Positions 16,286-22,704 of a DNA stretch of 29,410 nucleotides are shown here, in pieces. The stretch comes from Bacteroidales bacterium UBA3824 (lineage in GTDB: Bacteria > Bacteroidota > Bacteroidia > Bacteroidales > UBA3824). Below the pieces are notes generated by a model. The model was given only the letters and a program-made list of their open reading frames with translations. It was not told the origin of the DNA and ran no database searches. The translations under genes were made by a program, and so were the position numbers. The stretch lies in the NCBI GenBank assembly GCA_002393195.1, contig DGIK01000018.1:16895-46304 (forward strand). The letters are read 5' to 3'. How positions within the stretch are numbered: position 1 is the stretch's first letter; every line of letters begins with the position of its first letter.

Positions 16286-16357
16286 AAATTAAAACGAATT
16301 AAAACGAATTTTAGCGAATTTCTTTAATAAGTAATTCGTTTTAATTCGTTTTAATTT
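16286..16357. repeat. 25-bp AT-rich hairpin (AATTAAAACG element, copy 1)
   Basis: Arms 16286-16310 and 16333-16357 are perfect inverted copies of 25 bases with a 22-base loop. Each arm is itself two and a half units of the 10-mer AATTAAAACG. An element of the same build occurs at 29281-29341. Confidence 0.85.
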
Positions 16358-16371
16358 TCGTTTACACCCCC

Positions 16372-16393
16372 AAAAACGCCGCAAGGCGTTTTT
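16372..16393. terminator. Bidirectional terminator before the HerA-like gene end
   Basis: Perfect nine-base-pair stem AAAAACGCC (16372-16380) with GGCGTTTTT (16385-16393), loop GCAA. The A/T ends serve as U tracts in both directions. It lies between the convergent coiled-coil gene and the HerA-like gene. Confidence 0.75.
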
Positions 16394-16407
16394 CTGTTTA
16401 TTCAAGG

Positions 16408-17991
16408 TTATTTAAGCAGATTGCCGAGGATGCCTCTCACAAACGAACCCAAGATGCCGCCGCCTGACGATTTCTTTTTGCTCGAACCGCCGACGATACT
16501 CTTTGTGATTTCACGGGCGGCTGTGCGAGCGGCTGTAGTTGCGGCAGTGCTCAATACCTTGCCAGCAGTGCTTGATGTTTTCTTGGCGGCCTTGGCACGT
16601 TCTTTTTCCTTCTCTTTTTCCTCTTTGGCTCTCTGCTTTGCAGCCTCCGCCTCGGCTTTTGCCTTCTCTGCCTCCGCCTTGGCTTTTTCTGCCTCGGCTT
16701 TTGCCTTTTCTGCCAATACCAAAAGAGTCTCAAACGCGCTCTCACGGTCGTAAGCCTTGTCATACTTGCCATAAATGCGCGACTGATGGATAATCATCTG
16801 ACGCTGAGTGTCATTGATGGCTCCTATCTGACTAAGCGGGAAGAGAATTTTGGCGCGTTGAACAATTGACGGCGCACCTTTTTCGTCAAGGAACGAAACG
16901 AGAGCCTCGCCAGTTTCAAGGCTTTGGATAGCCTCTTCGGTCTTAAATGCAGGATTCTCGCGGAACGATTCGGCGGCGGCTTTCACGGCCTTCTTGTCTT
17001 TGGGCGTGTAAGCACGGAGGGCGTGCTGCACACGGTTGCCAAGCTGACCGAGAATAGAATCGGGAATGTCTGACGGACTTTGCGAAATGAAATAGATGCC
17101 CACGCCCTTGCTTCGGATAAGGCGCACCACTTGTTCGATTTTTTCCACCATTGCCTTAGACGTGTCGTCGAAAAGCATGTGTGCCTCGTCGAAGAAAAAC
17201 ACCAACTTAGGCAGCGGCATATCGCCAACTTCGGGCAATGTGGCGTAGAGTTCGCTCATCAGCCAAAGGAGGAAAGTGGAATACAATTTTGGTTGCAACA
17301 TCAATTTGTCGGCAGCCAAAACATTCATAACACCCTTGCCGCCCTCAGTTGCGAGAAGATCTTGTATGTCAAACGACGGTTCGCCAAAAAACTTGTCCGC
17401 GCCCTGATTTTCCAACGCCAACAACGCCCTCTGAATCGCGCCAACGCTCTGCGCAGAAATATTGCCGTACTGCGTGGTAAACTCGGCGGCATTTTTGGCA
17501 ACATAATCCAACATCGAGCGGAGATCCTTCATATCGATTAGGAGAAGTTCGCGGTCGTCGGCAATGCGGAACACAATATGCAGGATGCCAGCCTGAGTCT
17601 CATTGAGGTTGAGCAAACGAGCCAACATATCAGGTCCCATCTGCGAAACCGTGCTGCGCATCGGGTGTCCCTGTTCGCCAAAAACGTCAAAAAACCTCAC
17701 CGGGCAGCTCTGAAACTGCGGCATTTCCATTCCAAACTCCGCAATGCGTTTCTCTATGAATCCCGTCAACTTGCCTACTTGCGAGATGCCCGACAAGTCG
17801 CCCTTCATATCCGCCATAAAACACGGCACGCCCGCCTGACAAAATGTTTCCGCCAATACCTGCAAGGTTACAGTCTTGCCAGTACCAGTTGCACCGGCTA
17901 TAAGACCGTGACGGTTAGCCATTTTGCCAACGATGCTGATAGGTCCATCCTGACCGTGGGCGATGTAAAGCCCGTTATTTTGTGTAAACAT
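16408..17991 (-). CDS. HerA-like ATPase (DUF853 family)
   Basis: A 527-residue AAA+/FtsK-HerA type ATPase. The Walker A motif GATGTGKT is at 33-40, and the Walker B region LVFFFDEAHMLFDD is near 263-275. The conserved DUF853 block FISQSPSDIPDSILGQLGNRVQHALRAYTPKD follows, then a short C-terminal domain. From about residue 420 a highly repetitive A/E/K helix (EKAKAEAEKAKAEAEKAKAEAE) forms a predicted coiled coil, followed by a basic Ala/Lys region and a Ser/Gly-rich end. DUF853 proteins are widespread; their role is not settled, and they resemble HerA DNA translocases. No NurA nuclease or defence partner lies next to it, so a defence role is not supported here. The repeated tract could vary in length between strains. 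Confidence 0.9.
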   Translation of the reverse strand: MFTQNNGLYIAHGQDGPISIVGKMANRHGLIAGATGTGKTVTLQVLAETFCQAGVPCFMADMKGDLSGISQVGKLTGFIEKRIAEFGMEMPQFQSCPVRFFDVFGEQGHPMRSTVSQMGPDMLARLLNLNETQAGILHIVFRIADDRELLLIDMKDLRSMLDYVAKNAAEFTTQYGNISAQSVGAIQRALLALENQGADKFFGEPSFDIQDLLATEGGKGVMNVLAADKLMLQPKLYSTFLLWLMSELYATLPEVGDMPLPKLVFFFDEAHMLFDDTSKAMVEKIEQVVRLIRSKGVGIYFISQSPSDIPDSILGQLGNRVQHALRAYTPKDKKAVKAAAESFRENPAFKTEEAIQSLETGEALVSFLDEKGAPSIVQRAKILFPLSQIGAINDTQRQMIIHQSRIYGKYDKAYDRESAFETLLVLAEKAKAEAEKAKAEAEKAKAEAEAAKQRAKEEKEKEKERAKAAKKTSSTAGKVLSTAATTAARTAAREITKSIVGGSSKKKSSGGGILGSFVRGILGNLLK

Positions 17992-18073
17992 ATATTGCTA
18001 TTTTTTAATGATTGTTTTACGTATCAAAAACCGCAACAAGGTAAAGAGAATTTTTTAAACCAACAAATTTTTT

Positions 18074-18850
18074 TTACACCTTGTAATATACAATCAATTT
18101 GTCCTCCGACCGCTCCGGCGCGTAGCAGAAGCCCTCGAATGTAAATTTTTTTAAATCCTCAATGTCGTTAATGCGGTTTTGCGCGATAAATTCTACGAGA
18201 TTGGCCCTCAATCTATTGAGCCGCCAGCTCGACGTGCAATGGAGATTGCCGGTGGTGGCAATTTCCATAAACGAAACCTCATAAACATCCGCCTTGATTT
18301 GGCTGAAATCAATCTCACGGCGCGGCACGGCAGCCATCAGGTTTACCACCTGCGTTTCGCCACGGGATTCGAGGAATTTTTTCACGTATGAAGTAAGGCT
18401 CTCCTTCCAAAATTCGGTGATTCGCTTGCCCCGCTCAGTGTGCAATATAGTGTCGGGCGGCAATACATACGCACCCACGATGTCGCACGGCTGCAAAAAA
18501 CCATATAGACTCGATATAATGCCCAGATGTTCCTGTATAAAATCAAAATCCTTTGCGCTCCAAGCCAACAATTCTACACCGCGCACAAAATCTTCCATGC
18601 ACGAAATGGCAGGCACGCCCTTGCCAGACAGAATATTTTGTTCAAATTTGGTATAAAAAGTCTTTGCCCCTTCCGCCGTGCCGTAAGTGCAGTCGAGTAT
18701 TTTCACCAACTGGTCGGGAGTTTTGTTTTTGAGAATATCCACAATAATACGTGCATCGTCGAGCATTTGCGGCGATGTCTTAGTCTTGATTTTGCACTTA
18801 GGTATATTGTCGGGCGCGGCGGTCTTAGCCGGCGAAATCAGTGTAAACAT
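18074..18850 (-). CDS. yaaA: YaaA family peroxide-stress protein (DUF328)
   Basis: A 258-residue cytoplasmic protein. The start is chosen at the ATG at 18850, giving MFTLISPAKTAAPD, which matches the family's N-terminal LISPAKT directly. A longer frame from a TTG at 18886 would start inside the promoter (-7 box 18884-18891) and adds 12 unrelated residues. Conserved blocks LGIISSLYGFLQP, RGKRITEFWKES, VVNLMAAVPRREID and the C-terminal GFCYAPERSEDKLIVYYK follow the E. coli YaaA pattern. YaaA lowers free iron and protects DNA and protein under peroxide stress, and binds DNA. It has its own promoter. Confidence 0.92.
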   Translation of the reverse strand: MFTLISPAKTAAPDNIPKCKIKTKTSPQMLDDARIIVDILKNKTPDQLVKILDCTYGTAEGAKTFYTKFEQNILSGKGVPAISCMEDFVRGVELLAWSAKDFDFIQEHLGIISSLYGFLQPCDIVGAYVLPPDTILHTERGKRITEFWKESLTSYVKKFLESRGETQVVNLMAAVPRREIDFSQIKADVYEVSFMEIATTGNLHCTSSWRLNRLRANLVEFIAQNRINDIEDLKKFTFEGFCYAPERSEDKLIVYYKV

Positions 18851-18883
18851 TTCAAAAAAATTATGGATGTCTATTTTCCGTTG

Positions 18884-18914
18884 CAAATATAAACAATATT
18901 CTTATTTTGTACAA
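18884..18914 (-). promoter_or_regulatory. Promoter of yaaA
   Basis: On the minus strand, TTG (18914-18912), 20 bases, then TATATTTG (18891-18884), a full match to the -7 consensus. The start near 18877 gives a leader of about 27 bases before the ATG at 18850, which settles the start codon choice. Confidence 0.65.
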
Positions 18915-18970
18915 TTATTTTTTTATAAAAGCAGAATAATAAAATTTAACATAAAAAAAATTGCAAAAAG

Positions 18971-19001
18971 TTGTTAACTCCAAAACAAATCAATAAATTT
19001 G
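18971..19001 (+). promoter_or_regulatory. Promoter of the 19037 lipoprotein gene
   Basis: TTG (18971-18973), 20 bases, then TAAATTTG (18994-19001). The start near 19008 gives a leader of about 29 bases before the ATG at 19037. A TTG upstream at 18971 that would lengthen the frame is part of the -33 box and is not the start codon. Confidence 0.7.
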
Positions 19002-19036
19002 CACCGTCATTAAAAAACAAAAAATTTATATCAATT

Positions 19037-19684
19037 ATGAAACTTACACGCATTATTCCCGTAGTTGCTATTGCAACTCTCGCTATGCTTGCATCCTGCA
19101 AGTCTGGCAACAAGACCGACGCTGCTGCTAACGAAGGCGCTGCAACCACCACAGAGGCTGCTACCGCAACCCCCGCTAAGTCGGCTGATGAAATCGCCCT
19201 CGAAAAGGCTACCACCCTCAAAGGTTGGATCAAGGCTATCGCAGGTGACGTAGTAACAATCGTTGACGCAAACGGCAACGAGACCCAGGTAAAGGTCGTT
19301 AACGCTTACGACGAACTCATCGAAGGCGCACCCATCGAGGTTAAGTACATCGACGACAACGGCACAAAGAAGACCGCCACCGGCGATAACAAGTCCCTCT
19401 CTCTCTCTCAGAACTACAAGAAGCTCCTCGGCAAGTGGGCTACCGAAGGCGACAAAATCACCTTCGAACTCCGCAAGAGCGGCAAGATGAAATCTACAAT
19501 GAAAGGCACCGACTTCCGTGCATGGAAAGTGCTTGACGACAAGACCATCGAGTTCACAATTGCCAACGACAAAGGCGAAATCAAGTCTCCCTGGGAAGTT
19601 GAAACTCTCGACGACAACAACCTCGTTCTCAAGAACGGCGATTCTAAGATTCCTATGACCCGCAAGGACAGCAACCGCGAGTAA
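19037..19684 (+). CDS. Lipoprotein with lipocalin-like C-terminal domain
   Basis: A 215-residue lipoprotein with signal MKLTRIIPVVAIATLAMLASC (lipobox LASC, lipidated Cys-21). An Ala/Thr-rich linker (AANEGAATTTEAATATPAKSAD) follows, then a small beta domain (WIKAIAGDVVTIVDANGNETQVKV, an OB/KOW-like pattern). The C-terminal domain starts near GKWATEGDKITFELRKSGKM and includes DDKTIEFTIANDKGE and NNLVLKNGD, which is the pattern of lipocalin-like domains common in Bacteroidota lipoproteins. Codon use is highly optimised (AAG, GAC, AAC, CTC), so it should be abundant. The function is unknown. Monocistronic, with promoter and strong terminator. Confidence 0.82.
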   Translation: MKLTRIIPVVAIATLAMLASCKSGNKTDAAANEGAATTTEAATATPAKSADEIALEKATTLKGWIKAIAGDVVTIVDANGNETQVKVVNAYDELIEGAPIEVKYIDDNGTKKTATGDNKSLSLSQNYKKLLGKWATEGDKITFELRKSGKMKSTMKGTDFRAWKVLDDKTIEFTIANDKGEIKSPWEVETLDDNNLVLKNGDSKIPMTRKDSNRE

Positions 19685-19715
19685 TATCAGTATCTTAGAT
19701 ACCAACAATAACAAT

Positions 19716-19755
19716 AAACTCCGCCATCCAATTGGATAGCGGAGTTTATTTTTTG
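19716..19755 (+). terminator. Intrinsic terminator after the lipoprotein gene
   Basis: Nine-base-pair stem AAACTCCGC (19716-19724) with GCGGAGTTT (19739-19747), extended by an inner ATCCAATTGGAT palindrome, then six T residues. Lies 32 bases after the stop codon. Confidence 0.85.
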
Positions 19756-19793
19756 TTGAATAAGCAACTGGCTTATGCTTCGTAATTCAAACA

Positions 19794-20153
19794 TTAAGCG
19801 AGGCCAGCATCCTTAAACTGCTGAGCAAAGATGTTCTCCAGGTCGCTCTCGGTGCTTACAATCTTTTCGCCTTCCTCGTTCTCCATCAATTTGAAGGTGA
19901 GCTTGGATGCGCTCTCCTCGCCGAAGCTGCCGTCAGCCTCTGCGCCGATGTATTCCTGAAGAGCCTTGATGGTCTTGGGACCGAGTTTGCCGTCAACGCC
20001 GAGTTTGGGTTCTGCGCCATTCTGATTGAGGAATGCCTGCAATGCGGTAACAGTCTTGGGGCCAATCATACCATCGGCCTTTACGCCTATCTTGTCCTGG
20101 AGTTTCTTGATTGTCTCCACGTCCAAGTCGAAAATCGATTTAATTTCTGCCAT
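19794..20153 (-). CDS. Small peptidoglycan-binding-like repeat protein, no signal peptide
   Basis: A 119-residue protein, MAEIKSIFDLDVETIKKLQ at the start, without any signal peptide or membrane segment. It has two or three copies of the peptidoglycan-binding type 1 fold unit: LQDKIGVKADGMIGPKTVTALQAFL, LGVDGKLGPKTIKALQEYI and a weaker third (ADGSFGEESASKL). The DG-x-(I/L)GPKT core is the cell-wall binding motif of many hydrolases, but there the domain is always exported. The protein has no catalytic part. It may act inside the cell, or be released by another route such as a contractile system or lysis. The C-terminal ~35 residues (MENEEGEKIVSTESDLENIFAQQFKDAGLA) are acidic and helical. Confidence 0.8.
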   Translation of the reverse strand: MAEIKSIFDLDVETIKKLQDKIGVKADGMIGPKTVTALQAFLNQNGAEPKLGVDGKLGPKTIKALQEYIGAEADGSFGEESASKLTFKLMENEEGEKIVSTESDLENIFAQQFKDAGLA

Positions 20154-20284
20154 TTTCTAATTAGATTTAATGTTAATATTTCATACGGCTAATGTACGGA
20201 TTATTTTTCAATTAAGTTCAATTTTTTTTCAATTTTTTTTCACAAATAACTACATTTATGTGTAAGTCGTTATGCGACAAAAGA

Positions 20285-20989
20285 TTATTGAACAAAAAAA
20301 TCTGGATTTTTCTCAAAGGCAGTGCCAACAACGGCGATGTCCGCGCCCGCATAGAACGCCTTTGTGATGTCTGACATCGATTTGAGTCCGCCGCCCACCA
20401 TTATCGGAGATTCGCACACCGACGCCACGGCGCGTATTGTGTCGTGCGGCACGGGACGTTTGGCACCGCTGCCCGCTTCGAGGTAAATATTTTTCATACC
20501 AATCTGTTCGCCGGCGAGGGCTGTTGCAACCGCAAGGTCCACCTTGCTCGCGGGTATCGGCATCGTGTTGCTCACATATTGCACGGAAGTTACCGAACCG
20601 CCATCAATGAGGACATACGCCGTGGAAATTATCTCGATGCCCGACCTGCGGATATTGTAAGAGGATTTTACGTGTTCGCCAATGAGATATTCTGGATTTC
20701 TGCCCGACACAAGGCTCAACAATAGGAGCGCGTCGGCGTTGTCGCAAAGTTGAGTGCCGCTGCCCGGGAAAAGCACTACAGGTTTTTGCGTCGCAGTCTT
20801 GATGGCGGCGACGGTCTTTTCCACCGACGACGAGACCAAACTGCCCCCAACCATAATGAAATCGGCGGGCGACTTTTCAATTTTTTCGGCGATAATCGGC
20901 GTACTCTCGGCGGTGAGTTTGTCGGGGTCGAGCAACACCGCAATCCTCCGTCCGCCTTTCTTAAAATATTGTTCGTAAACGTTTGCCAT
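20285..20989 (-). CDS. Geranylgeranylglyceryl/heptaprenylglyceryl phosphate synthase-type enzyme
   Basis: A 234-residue TIM-barrel enzyme of the GGGPS/PcrB family, joining sn-glycerol-1-phosphate to a polyprenyl diphosphate. Family signatures: AVLLDPDK (about 17-24), DFIMVGGS, LLLLSLVSGRNPEYLIGEH, IEIISTAYVLIDGG, NIYLEAGSGAKRPV (the conserved Tyr-Leu-Glu-Ala-Gly-Ser-Gly-Ala block), and PIMVGGGLKSMSDITKAFYAGADIAVVGTAFEKN. Bacteroidota carry the longer, archaeal-related form; chain length cannot be read from sequence. The function in bacteria is not established. The gene starts immediately downstream of three tandem palindromes (20994-21075), which lie in its 5' leader. No partner ether-lipid gene (DGGGP synthase) is in the window. 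Confidence 0.92.
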   Translation of the reverse strand: MANVYEQYFKKGGRRIAVLLDPDKLTAESTPIIAEKIEKSPADFIMVGGSLVSSSVEKTVAAIKTATQKPVVLFPGSGTQLCDNADALLLLSLVSGRNPEYLIGEHVKSSYNIRRSGIEIISTAYVLIDGGSVTSVQYVSNTMPIPASKVDLAVATALAGEQIGMKNIYLEAGSGAKRPVPHDTIRAVASVCESPIMVGGGLKSMSDITKAFYAGADIAVVGTAFEKNPDFFVQ

Positions 20990-20993
20990 AGTT

Positions 20994-21075
20994 GTTTAAT
21001 CAATTAAACAGAAACAACCCATTTTTGTTTAATCGATTAAACAGAAACAGTCATTTTTTGTTTAATTGATTAAAC
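20994..21075. repeat. Three tandem palindromes, 33-base period, in the GGGPS leader
   Basis: Copies at 20994-21009 (GTTTAATCAATTAAAC), 21027-21042 (GTTTAATCGATTAAAC) and 21060-21075 (GTTTAATTGATTAAAC). Spacing is exactly 33 bases and the spacers share AGAAACA...CATTTTT. The middle copy is a perfect 16-base palindrome; the first and third are reverse complements of each other. They span from the predicted transcription start to 4 bases before the ATG. The palindrome resembles LacI-type operators, and the same sequence would form three small RNA hairpins. Confidence 0.85.
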
Positions 21076-21082
21076 AGCGTTG

Positions 21083-21112
21083 CAAAAATAGTGATTTCAG
21101 AGCAAAAACAAA
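21083..21112 (-). promoter_or_regulatory. Promoter of the GGGP synthase gene
   Basis: On the minus strand, TTTG (21112-21109), 18 bases, then TATTTTTG (21090-21083), a full match to the -7 consensus. The start near 21076 puts the whole 33-base-period palindrome array inside the leader. Confidence 0.6.
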
Positions 21113-21121
21113 AATAAATTA

Positions 21122-21667
21122 TCAATACAATTTTATGTATTCATACGTATTGCCAACGCACGCCAAATATTTCTTGAACTCGTCGTTGGAGATTACCACA
21201 GTGCCACGGCAGTCGTTTGGATGGAATGAGAGCGAAGGCACGTCGCGGAGATTTTCATCAAGGAAAAGATGGACGTGGTGTTCGGTGTCGTTGATAAGTC
21301 CAAATGGCGACACGCTGCCCGGCTCCAATCCCAAATACCGCACCATCCTCTCCGGCGAGGCAAATGAAAGTTTGCCACACGAGGGCAAGCCCTGCGCCAC
21401 GAGCGACGCTTTGAGACGTTGTTCGAGGTCGTGGATGTCCATATCGTGGTCGCAATGAAAACAAACAAGATAATGCTTGTTGCCCTTGTGATTGCGGAAA
21501 AAAAGATTTTTGCAGTGGACAGAGCCATCGTCCTTCCACCAACGTTTGGCCTCCTCGATGGTCTTGCCTTCGGGATGCGTGTAATTTGTAAATGCGATGC
21601 CGTGCGCGTCAAGGTATTCGAGCACAGTTTTTTCGCGGTCTGATATATATTGGTAATTATCTTGCAT
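21122..21667 (-). CDS. Prolyl-tRNA editing-type protein (YbaK/PrdX family)
   Basis: A 181-residue cytoplasmic protein of the YbaK/ProX superfamily, PrdX branch. These enzymes free-stand and deacylate mischarged tRNA(Pro), typically alanyl-tRNA(Pro). Visible signatures are FTNYTHPEGKTIEEAKRWWK near the N-terminus, CKNLFFRNHKGNKHYLVCF (with a conserved Lys), and the strongly diagnostic RMVRYLGLEPGSVSPFGLINDTEH (about residues 107-130), ending in VPSLSFHPNDCRGTVVISNDEFKKYL. Start at 21667 is preceded in the same frame by the decayed end of a toxin gene, so the true upstream boundary was set by that relic. Substrate specificity is inferred from the family only. Confidence 0.9.
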   Translation of the reverse strand: MQDNYQYISDREKTVLEYLDAHGIAFTNYTHPEGKTIEEAKRWWKDDGSVHCKNLFFRNHKGNKHYLVCFHCDHDMDIHDLEQRLKASLVAQGLPSCGKLSFASPERMVRYLGLEPGSVSPFGLINDTEHHVHLFLDENLRDVPSLSFHPNDCRGTVVISNDEFKKYLACVGNTYEYIKLY

Positions 21668-21777
21668 TATAATAAGTTTCGCTAATTTTTCTGGTTCTTG
21701 ACGACAATCCCAAAACGCAACTACTTCTCAATTTTACGCAATTGTTTATTAGCCAACGGCATCCAAACTACTTTCAT
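21668..21777 (-). pseudogene. Remnant of a RelE/ParE-type toxin gene
   Basis: Two pieces of a toxin are recognisable. ATG at 21777 opens MKVVWMPLANKQLRKIEK, then TAG at 21723-21721 (18 codons); this is the N-terminal strand and helix of the family. A second frame, 21727-21668, reads EVVAFWDCRQEPEKLAKLII, the conserved C-terminal strand pattern (WDxRQxPEKL). About 60 central codons are missing, the frames differ, and the C-terminal piece runs without a stop into the PrdX start codon. The ATG overlaps the antitoxin stop as ATGA, the usual toxin-antitoxin layout. Sequence recognition is by eye only. Confidence 0.7.
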
Positions 21778-21971
21778 ACGGCTTCCGACAATTCAAGTTC
21801 CATTTCTTCTTGCTCAAATTCCCGCCTAAGTTCACGGAACATATCTTCACTGTCGATACCCAAACCGGCAGCGGAATCCCGTCTTGCTTGTTCTATCATT
21901 GCGCGGATTTCGTCCATAGTATAACGCTGTGTCGGATTTTTGACACAATTTATATTATAATCCTTTTCCAT
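21774..21971 (-). CDS. Antitoxin-like small acidic protein (orphan partner)
   Basis: A 65-residue protein, acidic overall, starting MEKDYNINCVKNPTQRYTMDEIRAMIEQARRDSAAG and ending EFEQEEMELELSEAV. The region TMDEIRAMIEQARRDSAAGLGIDSEDMFREL is a likely amphipathic helical hairpin of the sort that wraps around RelE/ParE-type toxins, and no DNA-binding domain is obvious. Its stop overlaps the relic toxin ATG by four bases. Because the toxin gene is truncated, this is an antitoxin without a partner, perhaps kept as a solitary regulator or not yet lost. A promoter match lies at 22000-22032. Family name not recognised. Confidence 0.65.
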   Translation of the reverse strand: MEKDYNINCVKNPTQRYTMDEIRAMIEQARRDSAAGLGIDSEDMFRELRREFEQEEMELELSEAV

Positions 21972-21999
21972 AACAATATCATTTTAAAGTTTCGCTATG

Positions 22000-22032
22000 C
22001 AAATATGATAATAATTTTGGAAATATCACAAA
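22000..22032 (-). promoter_or_regulatory. Probable promoter of the antitoxin-PrdX transcript
   Basis: On the minus strand, TTTG (22032-22029), 21 bases, then CATATTTG (22007-22000), one mismatch to TAnnTTTG. The start near 21993 gives a leader of about 22 bases. Confidence 0.4.
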
Positions 22033-22047
22033 AAAACAAAATAATTT

Positions 22048-22704
22048 TCACCACGCCACACACACCACGCAACCATCAACCTCAAAATACCTGACATTCA
22101 AACTCTTGCAACTGCCATTGTCCAAAATCACTCTGCCAATCGCGCTTCCCGGCATTTTGCCATCAAATCTGAATCCCGGCAAAGTATAGGTATTTTGATA
22201 ATCATAATGCGCCACGTTGCAGGCCTTGTACATTGCCTCCTTCGCACACCACTGAATATAAAGGAGTTGCAACAAATCTGGGTCGTTGATGTCGTATTCG
22301 TCGGGTGTCAAAAACTTGTCCTTAATCCGCAAAACACGATTTGTAACTCGCTCTACATCAACGCCTACGTGATTTTTTTTGGACATCGACACCGCAACCA
22401 ATCCATCCGCGTGCGATACACTTATATTAATATGTGCATCACCCTTCAGATGCGGTGCGCCGTTGCTGTCGTAATCAATCCCTGGATACCCCCCAAGCAT
22501 TTCCTTCAACAAAATCCGTGTCGCAAGCCACTCACGGCGGCGGCGGTCGTTTTTAAAGGATTGATAAACAGACAATTCGCCGTCATTAACAAAAGCCGAT
22601 GCCATTGAATACAAATCGTCAGCCGATTCTATTAACTTCCAAAAGCCAACGTCAACGCCATCAAGATCAATATTTTGTAGCAAACGCGGCATAATTATTT
22701 CCAA
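22048..22704 (-). CDS. 4'-phosphopantetheinyl transferase (Sfp-type)
   Basis: A 218-residue enzyme that transfers the phosphopantetheine arm from CoA to carrier proteins. Signature motifs are present: GVDVERV near residue 115 (Mg-binding Asp and Glu) and WCAKEAMYK near 150-158, with an N-terminal region carrying the RRREWLATRILL pattern and NISVSHADGLVAVS. The start at 22704 overlaps the gldD stop (22695) by ten bases; an alternative ATG at 22692 would give MPRLLQ and no overlap. It is the last gene of the ssb-gldE-gldD cluster. Carrier targets are not in the window. Confidence 0.9.
   Translation of the reverse strand: MEIIMPRLLQNIDLDGVDVGFWKLIESADDLYSMASAFVNDGELSVYQSFKNDRRRREWLATRILLKEMLGGYPGIDYDSNGAPHLKGDAHINISVSHADGLVAVSMSKKNHVGVDVERVTNRVLRIKDKFLTPDEYDINDPDLLQLLYIQWCAKEAMYKACNVAHYDYQNTYTLPGFRFDGKMPGSAIGRVILDNGSCKSLNVRYFEVDGCVVCVAW

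Noticed and set aside
16408..17991. HerA-like ATPase as part of a HerA-SIR2 or HerA-NurA defence pair.
   Set aside because: The neighbours (coiled-coil exported protein, YaaA) are not nucleases or NAD hydrolases, and the DUF853 type differs from the defence-associated HerA forms.
18851..18886. A longer YaaA start at a TTG codon (18886).
   Set aside because: The TTG lies in the -7 box, the extra residues are not conserved in the family, and the ATG at 18850 gives the standard N-terminus.
18971..19036. A longer start for the lipoprotein at a TTG (18971).
   Set aside because: It is the -33 promoter element; starting there would put a non-signal peptide before the lipobox.
20994..21075. CRISPR-like spacing of the three 33-base repeats.
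   Set aside because: Spacers are nearly identical to each other (AGAAACA...CATTTTT), repeats are palindromes of 16 bases, and no cas gene is near; it is a tandem repeat in a leader.
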